Of a DNA stretch of 18,272 bases, positions 7,950 to 16,135 are shown one piece after another; the stretch's first letter is position 1, and every line of letters begins with the position of its first letter. The position numbers and the translations under genes are program-made. The DNA comes from Ramlibacter sp. (GTDB lineage: Bacteria; Pseudomonadota; Gammaproteobacteria; Burkholderiales; Burkholderiaceae_C). The stretch covers positions 1 to 18,272 of the forward strand of contig JANXVP010000027.1 of the NCBI GenBank assembly GCA_025351615.1, read 5' to 3'. Below the pieces are notes generated by a model. It saw only the letters and a program-made list of their open reading frames with translations. It made no database searches and was not told the origin of the DNA.

Positions 7950-9296
7950 GTGGCGGAGCTGCGGACCATCGCCCGCCATGCGGGCACCGTGCTCGTTGGC
8001 CAGCTCGCCGTGATGGCGTTCGGCGTCACCGACACCATCGTCGCCGGCCGCTACTCGCAGCAGGCGCTGGCGGCGCTGTCGGTTGGCTCAGCCGTGTACA
8101 TCAGCGTTTTCGTCGGCTTGATGGGGGTGCTGCAGGCGCTGCTGCCGACCTGGGCCGAACTGCACGGCGCATGCCGAAAGGAAGAACTTGGCCGCTCGGT
8201 TCGGCAGGCACTGTACCTGGCCGGGCTCACCATGGGAGCCGGGATCCTGGCATTGCTTTTTCCCGGTGCCTTGCTGGAGTGGACGCAGGTGCCGGCAGCG
8301 TTGCAAGGCGAGGTGCGCAACTACCTGGCGGTGCTGGCACTGGCACTGCCATCCGCCCTCCTGTTTCGCATGTACAGCACCTTGAACCAGAGCCTGGGCA
8401 AACCGCTGCTCGTGACGTGGCTGCAAATCGCATCGCTGGCGGTCAAGGTGCCGCTGTCGATCTGGTTCGCGTTTGGCGGGCTGGGGCTGCAAGGGCGCGG
8501 CGCGGTCGGCTGCGCCTGGGCCACCGTGGTGGTCAATTGCGTCTCCATCCTGCTCGCGATCTGGCTGCTGCGCACCCAGACCTTGTATCGCCCGTATGCG
8601 ATCTGGCGCCGGATGGAGCGGCCGAACTGGCATGTCATCGGCCAGTTCGCACGGCTGGGCGTTCCAGGCGGCCTGGCGATCATGGTGGAAGTCACGTCCT
8701 TCACGCTGATGGCCCTGTTCATCGCTCGCCAGGGCACTGTCGCGTCCGCTGCGCACCAGGTCGCCGCCAACCTCGCTGCCGTCCTGTACATGACGCCACT
8801 GTCGATCGCCATCGCCACCAGCGCTCGGGTGAGCTACTGGCTTGGCGCGGGCGACCACAGCCGCGCCCGGCTGGCGATCCGCACCGGATTCAGGCTGGCG
8901 CTGGTGCTGTCGCTGGGCCTGTCCATGACGATGCTGCTGGCACGGCACGGCATCGCGAGCGTCTACGCAAAAAGTCCGGAGGTGGCGGCCCTGGCCGCTG
9001 GTTTGCTGGGCTGGCTGGCGGTCTACCACCTGGGAGATGCGGCGCAGGCCCTGTGCGTCTTCATCCTGCGCTGCTACCGGGTGGCCGTGGCGCCGCTGGT
9101 GGCGTACTGCGTGCTGCTCTGGGGTGTCGGCCTTTCCGGCGGTTACCTGCTGGCCTATCGCGGCATCGGCACGCTGGCGCCACAGCACTCGCCGCTCGCG
9201 TTCTGGCAGGCCAGCACGCTGGCGCTCGCCCTGCTTGCGCCTATCCTGCTGGCGATTCTGTGGCGGGCGGTGCGGGCAGGCCAGCCTGCTCCTTGA
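7950..9296 (+). CDS. MATE-family multidrug/sodium antiporter
   Basis: A 448-residue inner-membrane exporter of normal MATE length with about 12 hydrophobic segments in two similar halves. Recognisable family sequences are GVTDTIVAGRYSQQALAALSVG in the first half and GQFARLGVPGGLAIMVEV and AAHQVAANLAAVLYMTPLS in the second. MATE proteins expel cationic compounds, or lipid-linked or metabolite cargo, in exchange for Na+ or H+; the substrate here cannot be told. The GTG start abuts the stop of the preceding membrane-protein gene with no gap, so the two are probably co-translated. The last 56 bases overlap the end of phoR on the opposite strand. Confidence 0.92.
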   Translation: MAELRTIARHAGTVLVGQLAVMAFGVTDTIVAGRYSQQALAALSVGSAVYISVFVGLMGVLQALLPTWAELHGACRKEELGRSVRQALYLAGLTMGAGILALLFPGALLEWTQVPAALQGEVRNYLAVLALALPSALLFRMYSTLNQSLGKPLLVTWLQIASLAVKVPLSIWFAFGGLGLQGRGAVGCAWATVVVNCVSILLAIWLLRTQTLYRPYAIWRRMERPNWHVIGQFARLGVPGGLAIMVEVTSFTLMALFIARQGTVASAAHQVAANLAAVLYMTPLSIAIATSARVSYWLGAGDHSRARLAIRTGFRLALVLSLGLSMTMLLARHGIASVYAKSPEVAALAAGLLGWLAVYHLGDAAQALCVFILRCYRVAVAPLVAYCVLLWGVGLSGGYLLAYRGIGTLAPQHSPLAFWQASTLALALLAPILLAILWRAVRAGQPAP

Positions 9297-10602
9297 CGCG
9301 GCGGCGCAGCCGCGACGCCGGGAACACGATCGAGAAGGTCGAGCCCAGGCCTGGTTTGCTCTCGATCTGCAGTTGCGCGCCATGGCGCTGCACCACATGC
9401 TTGACGATCGCCAGACCGAGCCCCGTGCCCCCGGTATCGCGCGAGCGGCTGCGGTCGACCCGGTAAAACCGCTCGGTCAGGCGCCCAATATGTTCTGGCG
9501 CGATGCCCGGTCCGCTGTCGCGGACCGAAAAGACGGCGCGGCTATCGGGCAACGCCTGCCAGGCAACCTCGATCGCGCCACCGGCGGGCGTGTACCGCAC
9601 GGCATTGCTGACGAGGTTGGACATGGCGCTGAGAATCTCGCCATGTGCACCCGCAAGCTCGGTCTGCGGCGCTGGCGCGAAGCGCAGTTCCTGCGCCTTG
9701 CTGAGCGCGACGCACAGGGCTCGCGCCTCCTGCTCGCATTGCTCGAGCAGGACGGCCACCGGGGCCCACTCGCCGGCGTGCGGCAGCGGACTGCCTTCGA
9801 GCCTCGACAGCGTCAGCAGGTCGCTGACCAGGGTCTGCATGCGATGCGACTGTTGCGCCATCAGGGCCAGGTAGCGGGTGCGCTCCGGCGCCGTCAGCTC
9901 CAGCTGCTGCATGGTCTGGACAAAGCCGGTGAGCACCGTCAGCGGGGTGCGGATCTCGTGCGAGACGTTGGCGACGAAGTCGCGGCGCATGGTGTCGGCC
10001 TGCTCCACGGCCGTGATGTCCCGTGTCAGCAGCAGCTTGCGGCCATCGCCATACGAGTGCAGTTGCACCGAGAGCCGAAGCGGCCGCGACACCGTGCCCT
10101 GGCGCCCCTGGATCACGATGTCGCGCGAGAAGTCGCCAGCCGCGTAATACGCCGCGAAATCCGGGTCGCGCACCAGGTTGCCGACCAGCTGCAGCAAGTC
10201 CCGGTCGGCATCGATGCCGAGTTGCGCCGCCGCCGTCTGGTTGCACCATTCGATCCGCCCCAGCGGGTCGAGCAGCACCACCCCATTGGGGGAAGCCTGG
10301 ATGGCGGCCAGGAAGTCCAGCAGACGCCGCTCGCTTTGCTCCGTCCGCTGGTCGCGCGTTCTCAAGGCGCGGCGCGCCCTGTCCACCACTTCGCCCCACA
10401 GGCCGCGCAGGGCGATGTCGTCCGCCGGCTCGGCGTGGCGCAACCAGCGCAACACCCGCGCGCCCCGCAGCAGGTCGATGCCAAACCAGGCCAGCGAGCT
10501 GGCAGCGAGCCCCAGCAGCGCACCGGTTTCGGCAGCCATCGCCCAGCCTGCCAGCGCACCGGCAAGCAGGACCAGGACAAAGACGAAGAAACGAAACAGC
10601 AT
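9241..10602 (-). CDS. phoR: Phosphate regulon sensor histidine kinase PhoR
   Basis: A 453-residue sensor kinase. Two N-terminal membrane segments (about residues 3-45) are followed by a linker, a PAS domain (IQASPNGVVLLDPLGRIEWCN), a HisKA domain with phospho-acceptor H215 in FVANVSHEIRTPLTVL, and a HATPase domain with N box NLVSNAVRYTP (about 333), DSGPGIAPEHIGRL and GGTGLGLAIVKHV. It should phosphorylate PhoB when phosphate is scarce and dephosphorylate it when PstSCAB-PhoU signals plenty. The frame extends back into phoB, but the ATG at 10602 (MLFRFFVFVLVL) leads straight into the first membrane segment; its ribosome binding site is poor. It lies 31 bp after phoB and is the last gene of the operon. 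Its end overlaps the MATE gene. Confidence 0.95.
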   Translation of the reverse strand: MLFRFFVFVLVLLAGALAGWAMAAETGALLGLAASSLAWFGIDLLRGARVLRWLRHAEPADDIALRGLWGEVVDRARRALRTRDQRTEQSERRLLDFLAAIQASPNGVVLLDPLGRIEWCNQTAAAQLGIDADRDLLQLVGNLVRDPDFAAYYAAGDFSRDIVIQGRQGTVSRPLRLSVQLHSYGDGRKLLLTRDITAVEQADTMRRDFVANVSHEIRTPLTVLTGFVQTMQQLELTAPERTRYLALMAQQSHRMQTLVSDLLTLSRLEGSPLPHAGEWAPVAVLLEQCEQEARALCVALSKAQELRFAPAPQTELAGAHGEILSAMSNLVSNAVRYTPAGGAIEVAWQALPDSRAVFSVRDSGPGIAPEHIGRLTERFYRVDRSRSRDTGGTGLGLAIVKHVVQRHGAQLQIESKPGLGSTFSIVFPASRLRRRVKEQAGLPAPPATESPAG

Positions 10603-10633
10603 GGAGGCGTGACGCGGCCGCGGCGCCGACGGC

Positions 10634-11341
10634 TCAGTGCGCGGCCGGCGTGGTGGCCAGCGCGGCCAGGCGGTAGCCGGCGCCGCGAACCGTTTCCAGC
10701 ATCGACGCCGCCGCGCCAAGCGATTCGCGCAGGCGCTTCACATGGACGTCCACCGTCCGCTCTTCGATGAAGACATGGTCGCCCCAGACCTTGTCCAGCA
10801 GCTGCTGCCGGCTATGCACGCGCTCAGGGTACGTCATCAGGTACAGCAGCAGCTTGAACTCGGTCGGCCCGACCTTCAGCGGCTGGCCCCGCCAGCTCAC
10901 CCGGTGGGTGGCGGCATCGAGCGTCAGTTCTCCCGCGATGACGACCTCGGCGCCCTGCTCGGGCGCGCGGCGCCGCAGGACGGCGCGAATCCGCGCCAGC
11001 AGTTCCTGCGTCGAAAAGGGCTTGGTGATGTAGTCGTCCGCACCGGCATCGAGCCCCGCCACCTTGTCCGGCTCGTCGCCACGCGCGGTCAGCATCAGGA
11101 TCGGAATCGACCGGGTCCGCTCCTGACTGCGCCACTTGCGCGCCAGCGCCAGCCCGCTTTGTCCCGGCAGCATCCAGTCGAGCAGGATGACGTCGGGCAG
11201 CACGGCGTCGAGCTCGCGTTGTGCAGCCACCCCGTCTTCGGCCCAGGTCGGCGCGAACCCGTTGTGGCGCAGGTTCACCGAAATCAGCTCGGCGATCGCG
11301 GGCTCGTCTTCGACCACCAGCACCCGGGGCAGCTGCTTCAT
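10634..11341 (-). CDS. phoB: Phosphate regulon response regulator PhoB
   Basis: A 235-residue OmpR/PhoB-type regulator. The receiver domain shows the acidic pair E11-D12, phospho-acceptor D55 in VILLDWMLPG, T85 in MLTAR and K107 in YITKPFS. The C-terminal winged helix (about 135-230) carries VGPTEFKLLLYLM and the recognition-helix region EERTVDVHVKRLRESLG, which is typical of PhoB. When phosphorylated it binds Pho boxes, two of which lie between pstS and the FAS1 gene. Its ATG overlaps the phoU stop as ATGA, which suggests translational coupling. phoR follows by 31 bp. Confidence 0.97.
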   Translation of the reverse strand: MKQLPRVLVVEDEPAIAELISVNLRHNGFAPTWAEDGVAAQRELDAVLPDVILLDWMLPGQSGLALARKWRSQERTRSIPILMLTARGDEPDKVAGLDAGADDYITKPFSTQELLARIRAVLRRRAPEQGAEVVIAGELTLDAATHRVSWRGQPLKVGPTEFKLLLYLMTYPERVHSRQQLLDKVWGDHVFIEERTVDVHVKRLRESLGAAASMLETVRGAGYRLAALATTPAAH

Positions 11342-12042
11342 TTGACTGCCGACTCGATCGCTTCCATGGACGCGTGGCGCACGTCTTCACCCTTGACGAC
11401 GTAGATGATGAATTCGGCGATGTTTTTGGCATGGTCGCCGATGCGCTCGATCGCCTTGGCCAGGAACAGCAGGTCGAGACTGGCCGAGATCTTGCGCGGA
11501 TCTTCCATCATGTAGGTGATCAGTTTGCGCACGAAACCGTCGAACTCGCGGTCGATAGCGTCGTCTTCTTTCAGGATCGCAACCGCGGCCGCGGTGTCCA
11601 GCCGGGCGAAGGCATCGAGCGCCTTGCGCAGCAGGCCGGACGCCAGGTCGGCAGCCACCCGCAATTCCGACGACGGCAGGGCGCGCGCCGAACCGCTCTC
11701 GATGATGGACCTGACCATCCGGGCCATCTTGGTGGTCTCGTCGCCGACCCGCTCGAGGTTGGCGGTGGTCTTCAAAATGGCGATCAGCAGGCGCAGGTCG
11801 CGTGCCGTGGGCTGGCGGCGCGCGATGATCGACGACAGTTCGCGGTCGATGTCGATTTCCATCTGGTTGACCCGGGCCTCGATCTCGAACACTTCGTCGG
11901 CCGCCTCGGCGTTGAACTGGGTGAAAGCGTAGATCGCGCGGCGGATCTGCGATTCAACCAGCCCGCCGAGTTCCATCACGCGGGAGGAAACGCCATTGAG
12001 CTCGCTGTCGAACTGGGTGGAGAGGTGTTTGTCGGCCATCAT
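11338..12042 (-). CDS. phoU: Phosphate signalling protein PhoU
   Basis: A 234-residue all-helical protein with two PhoU repeats. Metal-binding type motifs EIEARVNQMEIDID and ERVGDETTKMARM lie in the first half, and KEDDAIDREFDGF and AIERIGDHAKNIAEF in the second. PhoU links the PstSCAB transporter to PhoR and keeps the Pho response off when phosphate is plentiful. Two adjacent ATG codons (12042 and 12039) follow an AGGA site; the second has the better spacing, so the protein may be one residue shorter. It overlaps phoB by 4 bp. The 65-bp gap to pstB holds a palindrome. Confidence 0.97.
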   Translation of the reverse strand: MMADKHLSTQFDSELNGVSSRVMELGGLVESQIRRAIYAFTQFNAEAADEVFEIEARVNQMEIDIDRELSSIIARRQPTARDLRLLIAILKTTANLERVGDETTKMARMVRSIIESGSARALPSSELRVAADLASGLLRKALDAFARLDTAAAVAILKEDDAIDREFDGFVRKLITYMMEDPRKISASLDLLFLAKAIERIGDHAKNIAEFIIYVVKGEDVRHASMEAIESAVK

Positions 12043-12068
12043 TTTTCCTAGTCAGATCTGGAAGGTTG

Positions 12069-12092
12069 GGGACAGAGTTGAAGGTCTGTCCC
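12069..12092. repeat. REP-like palindrome between pstB and phoU
   Basis: An 8-bp perfect inverted repeat, GGGACAGA and TCTGTCCC, around the 8-base loop GTTGAAGG, fills the middle of the 65-bp pstB-phoU spacer. There is no T-run on the minus strand, so it is not a standard terminator. The GGGGACAGA-type arm resembles short palindromes scattered through many betaproteobacterial genomes, but one copy cannot prove a repeat family. Confidence 0.5.
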
Positions 12093-12107
12093 GCAAGATC
12101 AAAACGA

Positions 12108-12905
12108 TTAACCGAAGCGGCCCGTAATGTAATCCTCGGTTTCCTTGCGCTGCGGCTTGAAGAAGATCTGTTCGGTCTGCCCCACTTCAACCAGGTCGCC
12201 CAGGTACATGTAGGCAGTGTAGTCACTCACCCGCGCCGCCTGCTGCATGTTGTGGGTGACGATCACCACCGTGTAGTCGCGCTTGAGCTCGATGATGAGC
12301 TCCTCGATCTTGCCGGTCGAGATCGGGTCCAGCGCTGAACAGGGTTCGTCCAGCAACAGCACTTCCGGCTTGATCGCGATGCCGCGGGCGATGCAGAGCC
12401 GCTGCTGCTGGCCGCCCGAGAGCCCGGCGCCGCTCTGGCGCATCTTGTCGCGCACCTCGCTCCACAGGGCCGCCTTGCGCAATGCCGACTCGACCCGTTC
12501 GTCCATGTCGGCGGCATTGAGGTTTTCGAACAGCCGCACGCCGAAAGCGATGTTGTCGTAGATCGACATCGGGAACGGCGTCGCCTTCTGGAACACCATG
12601 CCGATGCGGGCCCGGATCAGCGCCACGTCCTGCTTCGACGTCAGCAGGTTCTCGCCGTCCAGCACGATTTCGCCCTCGGCCCGCTGCTCCGGATACAGCT
12701 CGAACATGCGGTTCAGGGTGCGCAGCAGGGTCGACTTGCCGCAACCGGAGGGACCGATGAAGGCCGTGACCTTCTTCTCGGCAATGTCCAGGTTGATGTT
12801 CTTCAGGGCGTGGAACTTGCCGTAGTAGAAATTGAGGTCGCGGATGGCTATCTTCGGCGCGTTTGGATTGGGATTGGCGTGTGTGTTGAGCGCGAGAGTA
12901 TCCAT
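12108..12905 (-). CDS. pstB: Phosphate ABC transporter ATP-binding protein PstB
   Basis: A 265-residue ABC ATPase. Walker A is GPSGCGKST (residues 51-59), the Q-loop lies in [18 protein letters not shown], the signature is LSGGQQQR (about 160-167), Walker B is [13 protein letters not shown], and the H-loop is in IVTHNMQQA. The [10 protein letters not shown] and [12 protein letters not shown] sequences are specific to PstB. Two copies power the PstC-PstA channel at the inner face of the membrane. The frame is open far upstream through pstA, but the ATG at 12905 has GAGG 7 bases ahead and lies 11 bp after the pstA stop. Confidence 0.98.
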   Translation of the reverse strand: MDTLALNTHANPNPNAPKIAIRDLNFYYGKFHALKNINLDIAEKKVTAFIGPSGCGKSTLLRTLNRMFELYPEQRAEGEIVLDGENLLTSKQDVALIRARIGMVFQKATPFPMSIYDNIAFGVRLFENLNAADMDERVESALRKAALWSEVRDKMRQSGAGLSGGQQQRLCIARGIAIKPEVLLLDEPCSALDPISTGKIEELIIELKRDYTVVIVTHNMQQAARVSDYTAYMYLGDLVEVGQTEQIFFKPQRKETEDYITGRFG

Positions 12906-12916
12906 GGATTGCCTCG

Positions 12917-13828
12917 TCAGATCCGGTTGCGAGTGAACACACGCGCCAGGATGTTCAGCAGCAGCACAGTGGACGTGATGAGGAACACTCCGGCCCAGGC
13001 CAGTTGCTGCCAGTTCTCGTAGGGACTCATTGCGAACTTGAAGATGGTCACCGGCAGGCTGGCCACCGGGCCGGAAAGGCTGGATGTCCAGAACTGGTTG
13101 CTGAGCGACGTGAACAGCAAAGGCGCGGTCTCGCCGGAGATGCGCGCCACCGCCAGCAGGATACCGGTCACCACGCCGGCGCGGGCCGAGCGCAAGGTGA
13201 TGCCCATGATCACCTTCCATTTGGGCGCGCCCAGCGCATAGGCGGCTTCCCGCAGGCCGGCCGGGACCAGCAGCAGCATGTTTTCGGTGGTGCGGATTAC
13301 GACCGGGATCACGATCAGGGCCAGCGCGGCAATCCCGGCCCAGCCGGAAAAGGACTTGAACCGGGACACCACCACCGCGTACACGAACAGCCCGATCACG
13401 ATCGACGGCGCGGACAGCAGGATGTCGTTGACGAAGCGGGTGAGCGAGCCCAGCCAGCCCTTGGGATCGTATTCCGCCAGGTAGATGCCGGCCATGATGC
13501 CCACCGGGGTGGCGACAAAGGTTGCCAGCAAGACCATCAGGAACGAGCCGTAGATCGCATTGGCCAGGCCGCCAGCCTCGTTCGGCGGCGGCGTCATCTG
13601 CGTCAGGGTGGCCCAGGTCAATCCGCCGACACCGAGCCGCAGCGTGTCCAGCAGAATCCAGACCAGCCAGAAGATGCCGAACAGCATCGCCACCAGCGAC
13701 ATTGCGAGAGCCACCTTGTTCACGCGCTTGCGGGCCGCGTACTTCTTCTCGCGTTCGCCGGCTGCGTCGGCTGCGCGCAGCAGCCGTTCTCCGGTGCCGC
13801 CGGCGTCGCTCTCGAGCGCGTCGCTCAT
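12917..13828 (-). CDS. pstA: Phosphate ABC transporter permease PstA
   Basis: A 303-residue inner-membrane permease. A cytosolic N-terminal stretch of about 40 charged residues precedes the first of six predicted membrane helices ([20 protein letters not shown]). The EAA loop that contacts PstB is [20 protein letters not shown], followed by [21 protein letters not shown]. It forms the phosphate channel with PstC. The ATG at 13828 overlaps the pstC stop as ATGA; a longer open frame upstream lies inside pstC and is not used. Confidence 0.97.
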   Translation of the reverse strand: MSDALESDAGGTGERLLRAADAAGEREKKYAARKRVNKVALAMSLVAMLFGIFWLVWILLDTLRLGVGGLTWATLTQMTPPPNEAGGLANAIYGSFLMVLLATFVATPVGIMAGIYLAEYDPKGWLGSLTRFVNDILLSAPSIVIGLFVYAVVVSRFKSFSGWAGIAALALIVIPVVIRTTENMLLLVPAGLREAAYALGAPKWKVIMGITLRSARAGVVTGILLAVARISGETAPLLFTSLSNQFWTSSLSGPVASLPVTIFKFAMSPYENWQQLAWAGVFLITSTVLLLNILARVFTRNRI

Positions 13829-14790
13829 GCCTTCGCTCCCTCGCTCTTGCGCAGCCGGGACAGCAGCAGCTTGGACAGCGAGAGAACGACAAAAGTAATG
13901 AAGAACAGCACCAGTCCCAGATAGATCAAGGCTGCCTGGTGCAGGCCGCTGGCGGCTTCGGCGAATTCGTTGGCCAGGGCCGAGGTGATGCTGTTGGCAG
14001 GCTGGAACAGCGACAGCGAATCGAGCTGGTTGAAGTTGCCGATCACGAAGGTGACGGCCATCGTCTCGCCCAGCGCGCGGCCCAGGCCCAGCATGATGCC
14101 GCCGATCACGCCGCCCTTGGTGTAGGGCAGCACCACCTTGTAGACCACTTCCCAGGTGGTGGAGCCGAGCGCGTAGGCTGATTCCTTGAGCATCGGCGGA
14201 GTGACATCGAACACGTCGCGCATCACGGCCGCGATGAAGGGAATGATCATGATAGCCAGGATGATTCCCGCCGCCAAAATGCCGATGCCCACCGGCGGTC
14301 CCGACACCAGCGGACCGAGAAGCGGCACGCCCGCGAACAGGCTTTGCAGCGGCTGCTGCACGAAGGTGGCAAGAATAGGGCCGAACACCAGCAGGCCCCA
14401 CATGCCATAGACGATGGAAGGAATGGCGGCCAGCAATTCGATGGCTGTGCCCAGCGGACGCTTGAGCCAGGCCGGCGACAGTTCCGTCAGGAACAGCGCG
14501 ATGCCGAAGCTGACCGGCACCGCGATCAACAGCGCGATCAGCGAGGTCGCGATGGTCCCGTAAATCATCACCAGTCCGCCGAACTCCTCGCCCACCGGGT
14601 CCCAGACGCTGTTGGTGAGGAAGCCCAGCCCGTATTTCTCGATCGCCGGCCAGGCCCCCACCAGCAGCGACAACAGGATGGCGGCGAGCAGGCCGAGCGT
14701 GAGCAGCGCCGCGGCCCTGGCGGCCCAGCCGAACAGGCGGTCGGCGACGGCCGACACGCGCAGCGGGCTGCGCACGGTCGGAACGCTCAT
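13825..14790 (-). CDS. pstC: Phosphate ABC transporter permease PstC
   Basis: A 321-residue permease with six predicted membrane helices. The PstC signatures are [20 protein letters not shown], the EAA loop [20 protein letters not shown], and [18 protein letters not shown]. It pairs with PstA to carry phosphate delivered by PstS. I chose the ATG at 14790 ([11 protein letters not shown]) because GGAG stands 6 bases ahead; the frame is open to 14865, but that part lies in the leader. The ribosome binding site belongs to an inverted repeat whose other arm is just after pstS. The 3' end overlaps pstA by 4 bp. Confidence 0.97.
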   Translation of the reverse strand: MSVPTVRSPLRVSAVADRLFGWAARAAALLTLGLLAAILLSLLVGAWPAIEKYGLGFLTNSVWDPVGEEFGGLVMIYGTIATSLIALLIAVPVSFGIALFLTELSPAWLKRPLGTAIELLAAIPSIVYGMWGLLVFGPILATFVQQPLQSLFAGVPLLGPLVSGPPVGIGILAAGIILAIMIIPFIAAVMRDVFDVTPPMLKESAYALGSTTWEVVYKVVLPYTKGGVIGGIMLGLGRALGETMAVTFVIGNFNQLDSLSLFQPANSITSALANEFAEAASGLHQAALIYLGLVLFFITFVVLSLSKLLLSRLRKSEGAKA

Positions 14791-14791
14791 C

Positions 14792-14897
14792 TTTCGCTCC
14801 ACATTGGTGGCGAGCGAGCCCGGCAAGTCGAAGGTTCCCTCATGGGCCCGGAGTGTAGAGGACACGAGCGACCCTTCTCGGTGTTTCCGGAGCGAAA
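14792..14897 (-). repeat. Inverted repeat spanning the pstS-pstC spacer, one arm covering the pstC ribosome binding site
   Basis: On the minus strand TTTCGCTCC (14897-14889), 10 bases after the pstS stop, is exactly complementary to GGAGCGAAA (14800-14792), which contains the pstC Shine-Dalgarno and ends one base before the ATG. The loop is 88 bases. Pairing would hide the ribosome binding site and lower PstC relative to PstS. The complementarity is seen; the control role is inferred. Confidence 0.45.
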
Positions 14898-14907
14898 CTG
14901 CGCCGGC

Positions 14908-15945
14908 CTACTTCAGCGCGACGGCCTTGCCCGAGCCGTCCTTGATCTCGCCCCAGGCTTTCTCGACCTGGCTCTTCACCACAGCAGGCATCGGCACATA
15001 GTCAAGGTCGCCGGCAGTCTTGTCGCCCTGCTGGTAGGCCCACTGGAAGAACTTCAGCGTCGCGCTGGCCTGGGCCGGCTTGTCCTGCACCTTGTGCATC
15101 AGGATGAATGTCGCACCGGTGATCGGCCAGGATTCAGCGCCGGGCTGGTTGGTGAGGATCTGGTAGAAGCTCTTGGACCACTCGGCACCCGCAGCAGCAG
15201 CCTTGAATGCTTTTTCCTCGGGCGCCACAAACTTTCCGGCGGCGTTCTGCATCAGGGCGTAGGTCATCTTGTTCTGCTTGACGTACGCGTACTCGACATA
15301 GCCGATGGAGTTGGGCAGGCGTCCAACGAACGCAGCGACGCCTTCGTTGCCCTTGCCGCCGGCGCCGGTCGGCCAGTTCACGGCCGTGCCCTCGCCTACC
15401 TTGGCCTTCCACTCAGGGCTCACCTTGCTCAGGTAGTTGGTGAAGATGAAGGTGGTGCCCGAGCCGTCGGCGCGTCGCACCGGCGAGATCGCGGCATCCG
15501 GCAGCGCCAGGCTGGCGTTCAGTGCCTTGATGGCCGGGTCGTTCCATTTGCTGATCTTGCCCAGGTAGATGTCGCCCAGCACCTGGCCGTTGAGCTTGAG
15601 CTGGCCGGCGGCGATGCCTTTGACGTTGATGACCGGAATCACGCCACCGATCACGGTGGGGAACTGCAGCTGGCCCTTTTTGGCGAGGTCGTCGTCCTTG
15701 AGCGGCATGTCGGACGCGCCGAAATCCACCGTCTTGCTGTCGATCTGCTTGATGCCGGCACCCGAGCCGACCGACTGGTAGTTGATCTTGACGCCGGTTG
15801 CCTTGTTGTAGTCGGACGCCCACTTCGCATAGAGCGGCGCCGGAAAGCTGGCGCCGGCGCCGGTCACGTCCTGGGCGCTGGCAGTGGCCGCAAGGGACAG
15901 GACCCCGGCCATGGAGAGGGTCGCGATGCGAAGGGTCGAATTCAT
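14908..15945 (-). CDS. pstS: Periplasmic phosphate-binding protein PstS
   Basis: A 345-residue secreted binding protein. A Sec signal peptide of about 25 residues ends at TASA before QDVTGAGASFP. The mature part carries the phosphate-contact motifs GAGASFPAPLYAKW, SVGSGAGIKQI, DFGASDMPL and RADGSGTTFIFTNYLS. It captures phosphate in the periplasm and hands it to PstC-PstA. The ATG at 15945 has GAGGT 7 bases upstream; an in-frame GTG at 15954 overlaps that site and is not used. It is the first gene of the pst-pho operon, downstream of a near-perfect Pho box. A 117-bp spacer separates it from pstC. Confidence 0.98.
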   Translation of the reverse strand: MNSTLRIATLSMAGVLSLAATASAQDVTGAGASFPAPLYAKWASDYNKATGVKINYQSVGSGAGIKQIDSKTVDFGASDMPLKDDDLAKKGQLQFPTVIGGVIPVINVKGIAAGQLKLNGQVLGDIYLGKISKWNDPAIKALNASLALPDAAISPVRRADGSGTTFIFTNYLSKVSPEWKAKVGEGTAVNWPTGAGGKGNEGVAAFVGRLPNSIGYVEYAYVKQNKMTYALMQNAAGKFVAPEEKAFKAAAAGAEWSKSFYQILTNQPGAESWPITGATFILMHKVQDKPAQASATLKFFQWAYQQGDKTAGDLDYVPMPAVVKSQVEKAWGEIKDGSGKAVALK

Positions 15946-15977
15946 TGAATACACCTCGGGTTGATAGGACTGCCGCG

Positions 15978-16011
15978 ACTTTACGAAGCTTGTGTGACAA
16001 ACGCATGACAG
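15978..16011 (-). promoter_or_regulatory. Pho box and promoter of the pst operon
   Basis: On the minus strand two PhoB repeats CTGTCAT (16011-16005) and TTGTCAC (16000-15994) are separated by GCGT, the standard 7-4-7 layout. A possible -10, TAAAGT (15983-15978), follows after 10 bases, as in class II PhoB promoters where the box replaces the -35. The predicted 5' leader is about 26 bases. Confidence 0.88.
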
Positions 16012-16077
16012 CGCCGATCTCCAGTGTCAGCAACCTCTCCGGAAGCCCCGCTGGCCCGCAGGCAACTGGCGCTGTCA
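16006..16077. repeat. Mirrored 10-bp arms of the two Pho boxes
   Basis: TGACAGCGCC at 16006-16015 and its exact complement GGCGCTGTCA at 16068-16077 form an inverted repeat with 52 bases between. Each arm covers the upstream half of one Pho box plus four further bases, so both boxes read outward with the same upstream extension. Confidence 0.75.
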
Positions 16078-16105
16078 CGGAATTGACATGGACGCGCCCT
16101 AGGCT
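16072..16105 (+). promoter_or_regulatory. Pho box and promoter of the FAS1 lipoprotein operon
   Basis: CTGTCAC (16072-16078), GGAA, TTGACAT (16083-16089) makes a second 7-4-7 Pho box facing right; the second repeat has two mismatches to CTGTCAT but contains a perfect -35, TTGACA. A weak -10, TAGGCT (16100-16105), follows after 10 bases, the same geometry as on the pstS side. Confidence 0.65.
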
Positions 16106-16135
16106 CGCGAAGTTATCAACGTCCGGAGATACCCC

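Noticed and set aside
5784..7979. 731-codon minus-strand open frame opposite rpmE2 and the membrane-protein gene
   Set aside because: It spans two real genes and a strong terminator, and its composition (Gln, Arg, Gly, Pro, His) is that of an antisense shadow.
6872..9466. 864-codon plus-strand open frame across the membrane protein, MATE and phoR genes
   Set aside because: It crosses gene boundaries in a different frame from the two membrane proteins and is made of Arg/Ala/Gly-rich sequence without motifs.
9729..9751. 8-bp perfect inverted repeat CCTGCTCG / CGAGCAGG
   Set aside because: It lies inside the phoR coding sequence and is explained by codons for Glu, Gln and Leu; no regulatory role can be supported.
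12917..14401. Extended pstA frame of 494 codons suggesting a fusion protein
   Set aside because: The upstream part lies within pstC in another frame; the ATG at 13828 in the ATGA overlap gives a protein of normal PstA length.
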